Shown: positions 1 through 5,569 of the stretch, one piece after another
Numbering within the stretch: the first letter of the stretch is position 1
Layout of the letters: every line of letters starts with the position of its first letter
Source of the DNA: Candidatus Odinarchaeota archaeon
GTDB lineage: Archaea; Asgardarchaeota; JAGGXT01
Length of the DNA: 5,569 nucleotides
Direction of reading: 5' to 3'
Assembly: GCA_021162905.1 (NCBI GenBank)
Contig: JAGGXT010000197.1
Span: 1 to 5,569 of the forward strand
Made by a program: the position numbers and the translations under genes
Notes under the pieces: model-generated
Databases searched by the model: none
Seen by the model: only the letters and a program-made list of their open reading frames with translations
What the model was told of the DNA's origin: nothing

Positions 1-271
1 ACATTAGGTATGATAAAAAAAATAACATTCCAGCGCCTAACAAGCTTATTATTCTTGTTGCTAATTCGTTAGTAAAGATGATTGTTATTCCAAAAGCTAT
101 TAGTATAACTAAAGGAAACTCAACGATCGTATGTCCGATACTAACTAATAATCCTGCTCTAGCTCCATCTTTAGTACCCACTGCTACTGTTGATGCTGTT
201 AATGGTCCTGGGGAAAGAACACCAGAAGAGGTAACACTTACAACCTTAAACACAAAAGCTATTGGTAACAT
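1..271 (-). CDS. LysE-family exporter, N-terminal part (C-terminus cut by window edge)
   Basis: This minus-strand reading frame is open to the left edge of the window and gives the first 90 residues of a LysE/RhtB-type membrane exporter. The family expels amino acids or related small molecules from the cytoplasm. The family signature is clear: SPGP at residues 20-23 at the end of the first membrane helix, a Gly-rich stretch (GTKDGARAG, 32-40), and GHTIVE at 46-51 leading into the second helix. A third hydrophobic segment starts near residue 73. I chose the ATG at 271 because GAGGGA sits 6 nt upstream and places SPGP at the usual distance from the N-terminus. An in-frame ATG at 364 would add 31 residues, which do not look like the family; it has AAGGAG 12-13 nt upstream and remains possible. 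The gene is divergent from the GPH permease. The substrate cannot be inferred. Confidence 0.82.
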   Translation of the reverse strand, partial: MLPIAFVFKVVSVTSSGVLSPGPLTASTVAVGTKDGARAGLLVSIGHTIVEFPLVILIAFGITIIFTNELATRIISLLGAGMLFFLSYLM

Positions 272-277
272 TATAAA

Positions 278-283
278 TCCCTC
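278..283 (-). promoter_or_regulatory. Shine-Dalgarno site deciding the LysE start
   Basis: On the minus strand the sequence reads GAGGGA, then 6 nt, then ATG at 271. This spacing is good and supports the internal ATG over the upstream in-frame ATG at 364. Confidence 0.55.
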
Positions 284-325
284 TAATGCTAACAATAGCT
301 CATGTACTACAGAAAAAGTGATATG

Positions 326-333
326 AATATAAA
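326..333 (-). promoter_or_regulatory. Candidate TATA box for the LysE gene
   Basis: On the minus strand an AT-rich element, TTTATATT, lies where transcription would start near 303, giving a leader of about 30 nt before the ATG at 271. A second AT-rich element at about 390-402 (TATATTTTAA on the minus strand) would instead suit a start at 364. No transcript evidence is available, so this is an inference from spacing and composition. Confidence 0.28.
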
Positions 334-390
334 TATTATCTAAATCAGATCGGATAATGTGCATTACTGATTATAGCTCCTTATGTAAAA

Positions 391-401
391 TTAAAATATA
401 C
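391..401 (+). promoter_or_regulatory. Candidate TATA box for the GPH permease gene
   Basis: TTAAAATATAC lies in the divergent region between the LysE and GPH genes. A start about 26 nt downstream of its centre would fall near 424 and give a leader of about 40 nt. A second AT-rich candidate, ACAATATATC, at about 418-427 would give a leader of about 20 nt. Confidence 0.33.
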
Positions 402-465
402 TTAGTACTTTATTTTACAATATATCGTTCTCTAAATCACTATCTTCTTTGGTGGGAAGTACTCA

Positions 466-1968
466 ATGAAGCGTATAGACAAAATTTTTTACGGTATGAG
501 TCGCTTTGGTTCTACAGCGTTACTTAGTATTGTCTCACTGGCAACGTTCTATATCTATCTAAAAAAATATGAACTGGATCCTTGGCTTAATGGTGTTGCT
601 AATGGTATTGGGAAAATCGTGATTGCTCTTTCTGGATTCTTTATAGGGTATCTCAGTGACAAAACAATCCATCCTAAGCTTGGAAGGCGAAAACCATTTA
701 TAATTTCGGGAACCTTTGCATTAGCAATTTCATTTATTATGCTTTTTCTGCCTGATTTTTTCATACCAGTTAAAGATCAGTTGACATTATTTCTTTATGA
801 AACACTATGGGTCAGTTCATTTAACTTCTTCTATGGATATCTCTTAACTCCCTACCAAGCTTGGCTTCCAGAAATCACTTTACCTGAGGAAAGAGTTGAA
901 GTCTCAGGATATGAAAATACATTTAACCTTCTTGGAAATATCGTTGGCATCGCTGGCAGTTTCACCTTGCCTTTGATAATTCAACAAAGTGGAATGCTTC
1001 TCTTTTATGTCGTTGTTATCTTGGGAATAGTAGAGATACTCTTCTATGTACCTGCTTATATTAGGATTCAGGAACCCAAGAAATATATACCTCACCCTAG
1101 TATAATTAAGGAAACATGGATCGCTATAAGAAATAAAAATTATGTTACTTGGATTATAGCTCAGGGAATTATGTCATTAGGTTTCACAATATTAATAACT
1201 TTAATCTTGGTTTACATTGAGGATGTTCTTTTACTTACTGGTATTATGTATTTTGTATTTGCAGGTGTGCTGCTAGTATTTGTAGTATCGTTTTTCATTG
1301 TCTGGGGTCTTATGTCAAAGAAATTTAAGATAAAGCGTACTATGCTCTCTGCACTCACAATTCTTGTATTTGTGCTTCCATTAACATGGATCATAGGGAG
1401 AATGCCCCTAACAATAATTGAAGCTGCATTTATAATTTTTGTAATAGTGTCGATTTCTGCCGTAATAGTTTTGATGAAAGAAGTTTCAATTAAATCCAAA
1501 AAAAATCTGATTATTATTGCTATAACTCTCCTTTATCTTACTTGGTTTGTTTCTAAATCAACTAGCCTATTTTCTCTCATAATGAAGGGTGACTCGTTAC
1601 CCTTATTACTTCCAATAGAAGTTCAAGGACTTATCTTGGTGACTCTTGCAGCTATAGGACTCTCTGGATACTGGTTATTTCCATACGTAATTATTGCACA
1701 CATTGCAGAGGTTGACGAAATAATAACTGGTGAATCAAGAGCTGGAATGTATACTGGGTTCAATAGTATTCCATTAAACATTTTCCAAGCTACAGCATAC
1801 ATAATTACTGGATATATCACTGGTCTACCAAATATGCTAGGATATTATCTTTGGGGACCAATATGCGGTGTATTCATTCTAATTGGAATGTTAGTATTTA
1901 TCTTTGTTGATACAGATCCAGATTTCGAGAAATTGCGTGAAATGTACGGAAAAAAGAAAGTTTCATGA
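466..1968 (+). CDS. MFS permease of the GPH (glycoside-pentoside-hexuronide) class
   Basis: This 500-residue polytopic membrane protein is probably a sugar or glycoside permease. The N-terminal half has the loop after helix 2, YLSDKT (62-67) followed by GRRKP (73-77), and TPYQAWLPE (128-136) in the next conserved segment. The C-terminal half has the GPH-like stretch after its tenth core helix, PYVIIAHIAEVDE (406-418), followed by SRAGMYTG (424-431). The start has GGTGGG (451-456) 9 nt upstream. Hydrophobic segments lie at about 14-31, 43-64, 76-95, 106-126, 151-171, 177-199, 227-250, 262-283, 292-311, 316-337, 347-370, 387-412, 436-455 and 461-482. That is about 14, where 12 is usual. The excess lies between core helices 9 and 10. 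Positions matching MelB Asp55 and Asp59 are Ile53 and Gly57, so MelB-type Na+ coupling is not supported. The family call is firm; substrate and coupling ion are unknown. Confidence 0.85.
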   Translation: MKRIDKIFYGMSRFGSTALLSIVSLATFYIYLKKYELDPWLNGVANGIGKIVIALSGFFIGYLSDKTIHPKLGRRKPFIISGTFALAISFIMLFLPDFFIPVKDQLTLFLYETLWVSSFNFFYGYLLTPYQAWLPEITLPEERVEVSGYENTFNLLGNIVGIAGSFTLPLIIQQSGMLLFYVVVILGIVEILFYVPAYIRIQEPKKYIPHPSIIKETWIAIRNKNYVTWIIAQGIMSLGFTILITLILVYIEDVLLLTGIMYFVFAGVLLVFVVSFFIVWGLMSKKFKIKRTMLSALTILVFVLPLTWIIGRMPLTIIEAAFIIFVIVSISAVIVLMKEVSIKSKKNLIIIAITLLYLTWFVSKSTSLFSLIMKGDSLPLLLPIEVQGLILVTLAAIGLSGYWLFPYVIIAHIAEVDEIITGESRAGMYTGFNSIPLNIFQATAYIITGYITGLPNMLGYYLWGPICGVFILIGMLVFIFVDTDPDFEKLREMYGKKKVS

Positions 1969-1974
1969 AAATAA

Positions 1975-1998
1975 TTTATTATTTTCTATTTTATTTTA
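1975..1998 (+). terminator. T-rich tract after the GPH permease, candidate archaeal terminator
   Basis: A T-rich run beginning 7 nt after the permease stop codon contains several groups of 3-4 T. Archaeal RNA polymerase commonly stops on such tracts without a hairpin. No stem-loop is evident here. Confidence 0.4.
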
Positions 1999-2041
1999 CT
2001 TATTCGAGAAAAGTATTCAGCAATGCTATTATTTTTCATAA

Positions 2042-2054
2042 CTTTAATATAATT
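2042..2054 (+). promoter_or_regulatory. Candidate TATA box for the SAHH gene
   Basis: CTTTAATATAATT is the best TATA-like element in the 124-nt gap before the SAHH gene. Transcription starting about 26 nt downstream of its centre would begin near 2074. The leader would be about 20 nt and would include the GGGTGG ribosome site. Confidence 0.4.
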
Positions 2055-2080
2055 ATCGCTAATTGTCTATTCAAAATATA

Positions 2081-2086
2081 GGGTGG
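2081..2086 (+). promoter_or_regulatory. Shine-Dalgarno site deciding the SAHH start
   Basis: GGGTGG lies 6 nt before the ATG at 2093. The frame can be extended upstream to a TTG at 2063, but that would put this site inside the coding sequence. It would also add ten residues with no counterpart known to me in the family. Confidence 0.65.
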
Positions 2087-2092
2087 TATTTT

Positions 2093-3367
2093 ATGTCTTT
2101 TAAAAATAAAAGCAAAGTGAAAGATATATCTCTTGCAGATAAGGGAAGAGAAAAAATTGAATGGGCTAAGCAATGGATGGTTGTCCTTCGAAAAATTGGA
2201 GAACGGTTTGAAAAAGAGAAACCATTTGAAGGTCTAAAAATCGGAATGGCACTTCATTTAGAGAAAAAAACAGCAGTCTTAGTTGAAACTCTTGTTAAAG
2301 GAGGCGCAGAAGTCACGATAACCAGTTGTAATCCTTTAACTACGGATGATGATGTTGCTGCAGCTGTTACTGATTTTGCTACTGTATATGCCTGGGCTGG
2401 AGAAACAACAGAAGAATACTACGAGAATCTCAATAGAGTTATTGATACCAAACCAAATATAATTATAGATGATGGTGCAGATTTAATGTTCCTTCTTCAT
2501 ACTAAAAGGAAAAAAGAGGCTGAACATGTTATTGGAGGCTGTGAAGAAACAACAACAGGTGTTATCAGATTAAGAAATATGGAACGAGATGGTGTGCTGG
2601 CGTTTCCTGTAATCGCTGTTAATGATGCGAAAATGAAGCATTTTTTTGATAATAGATATGGTACTGGTCAAAGCTCGCTTGAAGCTATTTCGCGAGCAAC
2701 AAATAAACTAATTAGTGGTGCTAAGGTTGTAGTAGCAGGCTATGGTTGGGTTGGACGTGGTATTGCAAGGAATTTCAAAGGAATAGGTGCAACAGTAATA
2801 GTGACAGAGGTAGATCCAATAAAAGCTTTAGAAGCTCTATATGATGGTTTTATAGTTACCAATATGAAAGATGCTATAGAGCGTTACAAACCAGATTTTA
2901 TCATAACTGCTACTGGTAATTGTGATGTCGTTAGACGTGAACATTTAGAAATAATGCATGATGGTGTGGTTTTAGCTAATGCGGGTCATTTTAATGTAGA
3001 GGTGTCTGTAAAGGATTTAGAGGAATATGCAATATCGAAGAGAAGAATAAAGGAATGTATCGATGAATATGTATTACCTGGAAATCGAAGAGTTTACCTA
3101 ATTTCTGAAGGACGGCTTGTCAACTTGGCTCAACCATGCGGTCAAGGGCATCCTATTGAAGTTATGGATTTCAGCTTTGCAGTCCAGGCACTATCTGCCG
3201 AGTATATAGTAAAGAATAGAGGTAAATTAGAAAATAAGGTTTACAAGGTACCCCTTGAGATAGATGAAGCAATAGCTAAGATTAAATTAGAGTCCATGGG
3301 CGTATATATTGATGAATTGACAGAGTCTCAGAAAAAATATCTTTCTGAATGGCAAGCTGGAACTTAA
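2093..3367 (+). CDS. ahcY: S-adenosylhomocysteine hydrolase, archaeal type (adenosylhomocysteinase)
   Basis: This cytoplasmic NAD-dependent enzyme of 424 residues splits S-adenosylhomocysteine into adenosine and homocysteine, relieving product inhibition of methyltransferases. The substrate domain shows LHLEKKTAV (54-62, with His55), DDGAD (126-130), EETTTGV (151-157, with Glu152), and Lys182 and Asp186 in KHFFDN. The NAD-binding Rossmann motif is GYGWVGRG (216-223), with acidic EVDP at 239-242. The catalytic His299 lies in NAGHF. The gating GHP motif is at 352-354. Thr191 stands where the human enzyme has Cys195, as in other archaeal members. The protein ends at EWQAGT and lacks the K...Y tail that completes the NAD site in bacterial and eukaryotic enzymes, a known archaeal trait. 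RLVNL and GHP are separated by six residues instead of the four in the human enzyme. An archaeal homologue in Methanocaldococcus prefers S-inosylhomocysteine, so the exact substrate is less certain than the family. It has its own SD and promoter candidate. Confidence 0.95.
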   Translation: MSFKNKSKVKDISLADKGREKIEWAKQWMVVLRKIGERFEKEKPFEGLKIGMALHLEKKTAVLVETLVKGGAEVTITSCNPLTTDDDVAAAVTDFATVYAWAGETTEEYYENLNRVIDTKPNIIIDDGADLMFLLHTKRKKEAEHVIGGCEETTTGVIRLRNMERDGVLAFPVIAVNDAKMKHFFDNRYGTGQSSLEAISRATNKLISGAKVVVAGYGWVGRGIARNFKGIGATVIVTEVDPIKALEALYDGFIVTNMKDAIERYKPDFIITATGNCDVVRREHLEIMHDGVVLANAGHFNVEVSVKDLEEYAISKRRIKECIDEYVLPGNRRVYLISEGRLVNLAQPCGQGHPIEVMDFSFAVQALSAEYIVKNRGKLENKVYKVPLEIDEAIAKIKLESMGVYIDELTESQKKYLSEWQAGT

Positions 3368-3371
3368 TACA

Positions 3372-3396
3372 TTTCTTTTATCTTCTACTTTTTCTT
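3372..3396 (+). terminator. Pyrimidine-rich tract after SAHH, candidate archaeal terminator
   Basis: A nearly pure pyrimidine stretch with runs of 3, 4 and 5 T fills the 27-bp gap after the SAHH stop codon and reaches the end of the convergent AEC gene. It reads as a T tract only on the plus strand, so it should stop SAHH transcripts but not AEC transcripts. Confidence 0.5.
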
Positions 3397-4318
3397 ATGG
3401 TAGTATTAATGGTAAAAATAATAGAAGAGCCAAAATACTAAAAAGTGTCACCGACGAAACAACTTTTGCAGTTAGTTTATCATCTAGTTTAAACACTGAT
3501 GCAAAAGCGGCATTTGCTACAGCAGGAGGCATTATGGATTCTAAAAGAATTATGAATCTTTCAGTATTATTCACTTGATATACAGAAAGAAATCCAAATA
3601 CTATGATAGGGGAAATTATAATCCTTATTAACGAGACTATTGTGATAGCTAATATGTGCGTCTTTGGAAAATCTAATTTTAATTTAATACCAATCGCGAA
3701 CAATATTATTGGGACCGTTATACTTCCTAAGTTCTTAGAAAATAGTATTACTGAATCAGGAGGCTTAACTCCAAGAATTAGAGTAGAAGAAGCTATTATT
3801 ATAGCCCAAAGTGGTGGGAATTTTCCAAATGACTTAAACATACTCTTAATGTCAATTTTCTGATCATCAGAATATATAACTCCGATAATAACACCCAAAA
3901 AATTAAAAAGAATAAGCGCGGGTATCGCGTAAAAAGTTACTAGAATGACTCCTAAATCTCCCAAGATCAGTAAACTTAGTGGTAGGGGAAGAAAAATAGC
4001 ATTGAGAAATGTGCTAGTTAAAACAATGACCCCCTTCTCTTTTTTAGGAATTCTCAGAAAATGAACCACAATAAAGATTATAATAAGGATTATCAGGTGT
4101 GTATATAAGGAAGCAATCATCATATTTATAGTCGATGAAAGAATCTCCTCCAATGGAACTGAAATAATCGAATGGAATACTAAAAGAGGATAAGTTATAT
4201 AAAACACAAATTTAATCAAAATTTCATCTTCTCCGTGATCGAAAATTTTCACCTTTCGGGCTATGGAGCCTGCAACTATTGTTCCATAGAATACTATTAG
4301 TGGATCTATGATATCCAT
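3395..4318 (-). CDS. AEC-family permease (auxin efflux carrier-like, Mem_trans)
   Basis: This 307-residue integral membrane protein resembles the AEC transporters. In bacteria and archaea these usually move organic acids, amino acids or related anions. It has about ten hydrophobic segments in two groups of five, split by a polar loop (about 150-168, SDDQKIDIK). Family features are FVFYITYPLLVFHS (37-50), a TFLNAIFLPLPL stretch (103-114) matching the conserved GN..F..LP region, the GIKLK turn (210-214), and near the end IMPPAVANA (262-270) followed by the S/T-rich last helix. The ATG at 4318 is preceded at 6 nt by GGAGGT. An in-frame ATG at 4336 lies upstream of that SD and would make it coding, so I rejected it. 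The length is normal for the family and no break is seen. It is convergent with SAHH and divergent from acylphosphatase. The substrate is unknown. Confidence 0.85.
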   Translation of the reverse strand: MDIIDPLIVFYGTIVAGSIARKVKIFDHGEDEILIKFVFYITYPLLVFHSIISVPLEEILSSTINMMIASLYTHLIILIIIFIVVHFLRIPKKEKGVIVLTSTFLNAIFLPLPLSLLILGDLGVILVTFYAIPALILFNFLGVIIGVIYSDDQKIDIKSMFKSFGKFPPLWAIIIASSTLILGVKPPDSVILFSKNLGSITVPIILFAIGIKLKLDFPKTHILAITIVSLIRIIISPIIVFGFLSVYQVNNTERFIILLESIMPPAVANAAFASVFKLDDKLTAKVVSSVTLFSILALLLFLPLILP

Positions 4319-4324
4319 CAATGT

Positions 4325-4330
4325 ACCTCC
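4325..4330 (-). promoter_or_regulatory. Shine-Dalgarno site deciding the AEC permease start
   Basis: On the minus strand GGAGGT stands 6 nt before the ATG at 4318. This near-perfect archaeal ribosome site favours the 307-residue product over the 313-residue one. Confidence 0.7.
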
Positions 4331-4376
4331 AATCATGACTTATCTAAAAAGGAGAATAAGCGCTTTTTTAATTTTA

Positions 4377-4384
4377 CTTATAAG
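4377..4384. promoter_or_regulatory. Palindromic TATA-like element between divergent AEC and acylphosphatase genes
   Basis: CTTATAAG is self-complementary and lies near the middle of the 123-nt divergent gap. Read on the plus strand it would start transcription near 4406, about 36 nt before the acylphosphatase ATG. Read on the minus strand it would start near 4354, about 36 nt before the AEC ATG. It could serve both directions. A second 8-bp palindrome, AAGCGCTT, at 4358-4365 lies at the minus-strand start region and could be an operator, but this is only suggestive. Confidence 0.33.
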
Positions 4385-4441
4385 GAAGATACGTTAACTA
4401 TTTTTACTATTAAAGCACATGGTATATAGTGAGGTGGTGAA

Positions 4442-4717
4442 ATGAAAGTCAGGGCACACGTATTCATTTCAGGAAGAGTCCAAGGTGTATTCTTCAGAGC
4501 ACATACGCAAATGATGGCCATGAAACACAATGTAACTGGTTGGGTTAGAAATCTCAGAGATGGTCGAGTTGAAGCTGTTTTTGAAGGAGAATTAAAAGAT
4601 GTTGAAAAAGTAATAGAATGGTGCCATAAAGGGCCTCCACTAGCAAAAGTTGATAAAGTTGAAGTTATTTGGGAAGATTACAAAGGAGAGTTTTCTTCAT
4701 TTGAGATTCGCTATTAA
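4442..4717 (+). CDS. acyP: Acylphosphatase
   Basis: This small cytoplasmic enzyme of 91 residues hydrolyses carboxyl-phosphate bonds, as in acetyl phosphate, carbamoyl phosphate or 1,3-bisphosphoglycerate. The phosphate-binding loop is GRVQGVFFR (11-19), ending in the substrate-binding Arg19. GWVRNLRDG (33-41) supplies Asn37, which positions the attacking water. The 18-residue spacing between the two equals that of Arg23 and Asn41 in the vertebrate muscle enzyme. The family ending FEIRY is intact, and the length is typical of the single-domain form. The start has GAGGTG (4431-4436) 5 nt upstream, a strong site. The gene is divergent from the AEC permease and 98 nt before the winged-helix gene. 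No context points to a specific physiological acyl phosphate. Confidence 0.96.
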   Translation: MKVRAHVFISGRVQGVFFRAHTQMMAMKHNVTGWVRNLRDGRVEAVFEGELKDVEKVIEWCHKGPPLAKVDKVEVIWEDYKGEFSSFEIRY

Positions 4718-4720
4718 TTA

Positions 4721-4743
4721 TCTTACTGTTTTTATATTCATTT
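4721..4743 (+). terminator. T-rich tract after acylphosphatase, weak terminator candidate
   Basis: A T-rich run with a block of five T follows the acylphosphatase stop codon by a few bases. It is less pure than the tract after SAHH. If it fails, transcription would continue into the winged-helix gene on the same strand. Confidence 0.3.
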
Positions 4744-4763
4744 GATGTATTTATTTAGAAATT

Positions 4764-4774
4764 AAAATATATAT
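4764..4774 (+). promoter_or_regulatory. Candidate TATA box for the winged-helix membrane protein gene
   Basis: AAAATATATAT lies about 46 nt before the ATG at 4816. A start near 4795 would leave a leader of about 20 nt that includes the GAGGGT ribosome site at 4805-4810. This suggests the gene can be expressed apart from acylphosphatase. Confidence 0.4.
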
Positions 4775-4815
4775 TATGTCCTAAGATAATATAACAAAGA
4801 AATTGAGGGTTTTTA

Positions 4816-5568
4816 ATGAGTGATGAAGTTCTGGATGCTCTTCGACATCCTAAACGTAGGTTAATATTGGAATTACTTGCACAAAAAGGGCCTCTAACAT
4901 TTACAGATCTCCTAGAGCTAAGCGGTATTCGTCGAACAAGCGCCCTAGCATTTCATTTAAAAAAGCTACGAGGTCTTATAAGTAAGAAGGGAAATGTTTA
5001 TGTTATAACAGAGGCGGGGATTGAGGCTTTAATGCTAGTAAAAAGTACTAAAAGATTAGTTTTTAGACAAACGGCATTTTGGACGATTACTGGCACGCCA
5101 ATAAATACGATTTCAATGATAACCCAGATAATTATGTTTTTGTATTTCCTTTATATTTCTCTCTTATTGTATGAAAGTATTCGATATTTTAGTTTTTCAT
5201 CGTTTTTGGCTTTACGTTATATGTACGAAATTGCTGGGATAATTATAGCTGTTATTTGGGCTCAGATTCTTTCAATAATACTATTTAAGAAAATAGGCAT
5301 AATGGAAAAATTGGAAATTAACTTTATTAATTTGCTTAAAGCATTTATGACAACACCCTATTTTTATGCAACAGTTTATTATATCTTCATATATATAGGG
5401 CTATTGCTTTTTAAGATTGAAGCGTATCATTTTCTGAGAGGGCTAATAATATCTTTCTCCTTGGTTTTACCAACAACTCTTAATTTTGAGGAGGTCAAAT
5501 CACAAAGTAAGTTATCTATAAAGTTTATAAAAAAGAAACTTGTCTGCTATTTATCACCAATAGTGTGA
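4816..5568 (+). CDS. Winged-helix DNA-binding protein with C-terminal membrane domain
   Basis: This complete 250-residue protein ends in TGA one base before the window edge. Residues 1-75 form an ArsR-like winged helix: LRHPKRRLILELL (9-21) as helix 1, LTFTDLLELSG (27-37), the recognition helix SALAFHLKKLRGL (42-54), and a wing around KKGNVYVITEAG (57-68). The rest is hydrophobic, with likely membrane segments at about 98-120, 136-157, 181-199 and 206-223. A basic tail follows (KLSIKFIKKK, 232-241). The start has GAGGGT (4805-4810) 5 nt upstream. The architecture suggests a one-component, membrane-attached transcription regulator that senses something at or in the membrane. No ligand or target can be named, and the membrane domain matches no family I recognise. 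Winged-helix proteins with membrane helices are recurrent in archaea. It is clearly a real gene; its function is inferred only from fold. Confidence 0.82.
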   Translation: MSDEVLDALRHPKRRLILELLAQKGPLTFTDLLELSGIRRTSALAFHLKKLRGLISKKGNVYVITEAGIEALMLVKSTKRLVFRQTAFWTITGTPINTISMITQIIMFLYFLYISLLLYESIRYFSFSSFLALRYMYEIAGIIIAVIWAQILSIILFKKIGIMEKLEINFINLLKAFMTTPYFYATVYYIFIYIGLLLFKIEAYHFLRGLIISFSLVLPTTLNFEEVKSQSKLSIKFIKKKLVCYLSPIV

Positions 5569-5569
5569 A

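Noticed and set aside
78..326. Plus-strand open frame of 82 residues
   Set aside because: It lies opposite the LysE-family gene, whose minus-strand translation shows clear family motifs. The plus frame shows no recognisable features.
404..463. Inverted copies of AGTACTT (404-410) and AAGTACT (457-463) upstream of the GPH permease
   Set aside because: The arms are only 7 bp, the core AGTACT is itself palindromic, and the arms are 46 nt apart. Chance is likely in AT-rich sequence.
1212..1499. Minus-strand open frame of 95 residues inside the GPH gene
   Set aside because: It is a shadow of the GPH coding frame. I see no domain in it.
2063..2092. TTG-initiated ten-residue extension of SAHH
   Set aside because: It reads through the ribosome site GGGTGG, which is well placed for the ATG at 2093, and adds no family-like sequence.
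3603..3863. Plus-strand open frame of 86 residues
   Set aside because: It is fully inside the AEC permease on the opposite strand and mirrors its hydrophobic codons. The AEC frame has the family motifs.
1..5569. Search by eye for tRNA, rRNA, CRISPR arrays, insertion sequences and long direct repeats
   Set aside because: No cloverleaf-like GC-rich block, regularly spaced repeat, transposase-like frame or long duplicate was seen. The gaps between genes are all under 200 nt.

Overview
The window looks like a chromosomal segment of an AT-rich archaeon. By eye it is roughly one third G+C. The evidence is fourfold. The S-adenosylhomocysteine hydrolase (SAHH) has the short archaeal C-terminus and the archaeal substitutions around the active site. 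The Shine-Dalgarno (SD) sites are of the GGTG/GAGGT kind that pairs with the 3' end of archaeal 16S rRNA. Archaeal TATA-like boxes lie at sensible distances upstream of the genes. Pyrimidine/T-rich tracts, rather than hairpins, follow gene ends. The lineage cannot be fixed from this window; the TACK or Asgard groups are possible.

Layout, left to right. (1) At the left edge, on the minus strand, lies the N-terminal part of a LysE-family exporter, cut by the window. (2) Divergent from it is a complete sugar-type MFS permease of the GPH class (466-1968). (3) Next is SAHH on the plus strand (2093-3367). (4) Convergent with SAHH across a 27-bp gap is a complete AEC-family (auxin efflux carrier-like) permease on the minus strand (3395-4318). 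(5) Divergent from that is acylphosphatase on the plus strand (4442-4717). (6) Last is a complete membrane-attached winged-helix protein on the plus strand (4816-5568).

The genes do not form an obvious operon. Each has its own SD and an upstream AT-rich region with a candidate TATA box, and orientations alternate. SAHH is the one core-metabolism enzyme: it clears S-adenosylhomocysteine left by methyltransferases. The three transporters belong to three unrelated families. LysE and AEC members often move amino acids or organic acids, but no substrate can be read from the sequence. The winged-helix/membrane protein may be a one-component sensor, target unknown.

The genes are mostly recognisable families, and I do not see a clear new multi-gene system. 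The points most worth a second look are three. The GPH permease lacks the two cation-binding aspartates known from MelB and appears to carry an extra pair of membrane helices. SAHH has a two-residue insertion beside its gating histidine and a Gln-to-Asp change in a conserved motif. The last gene joins a DNA-binding domain to a multi-pass membrane domain. There is no gene-free stretch longer than 300 bases.
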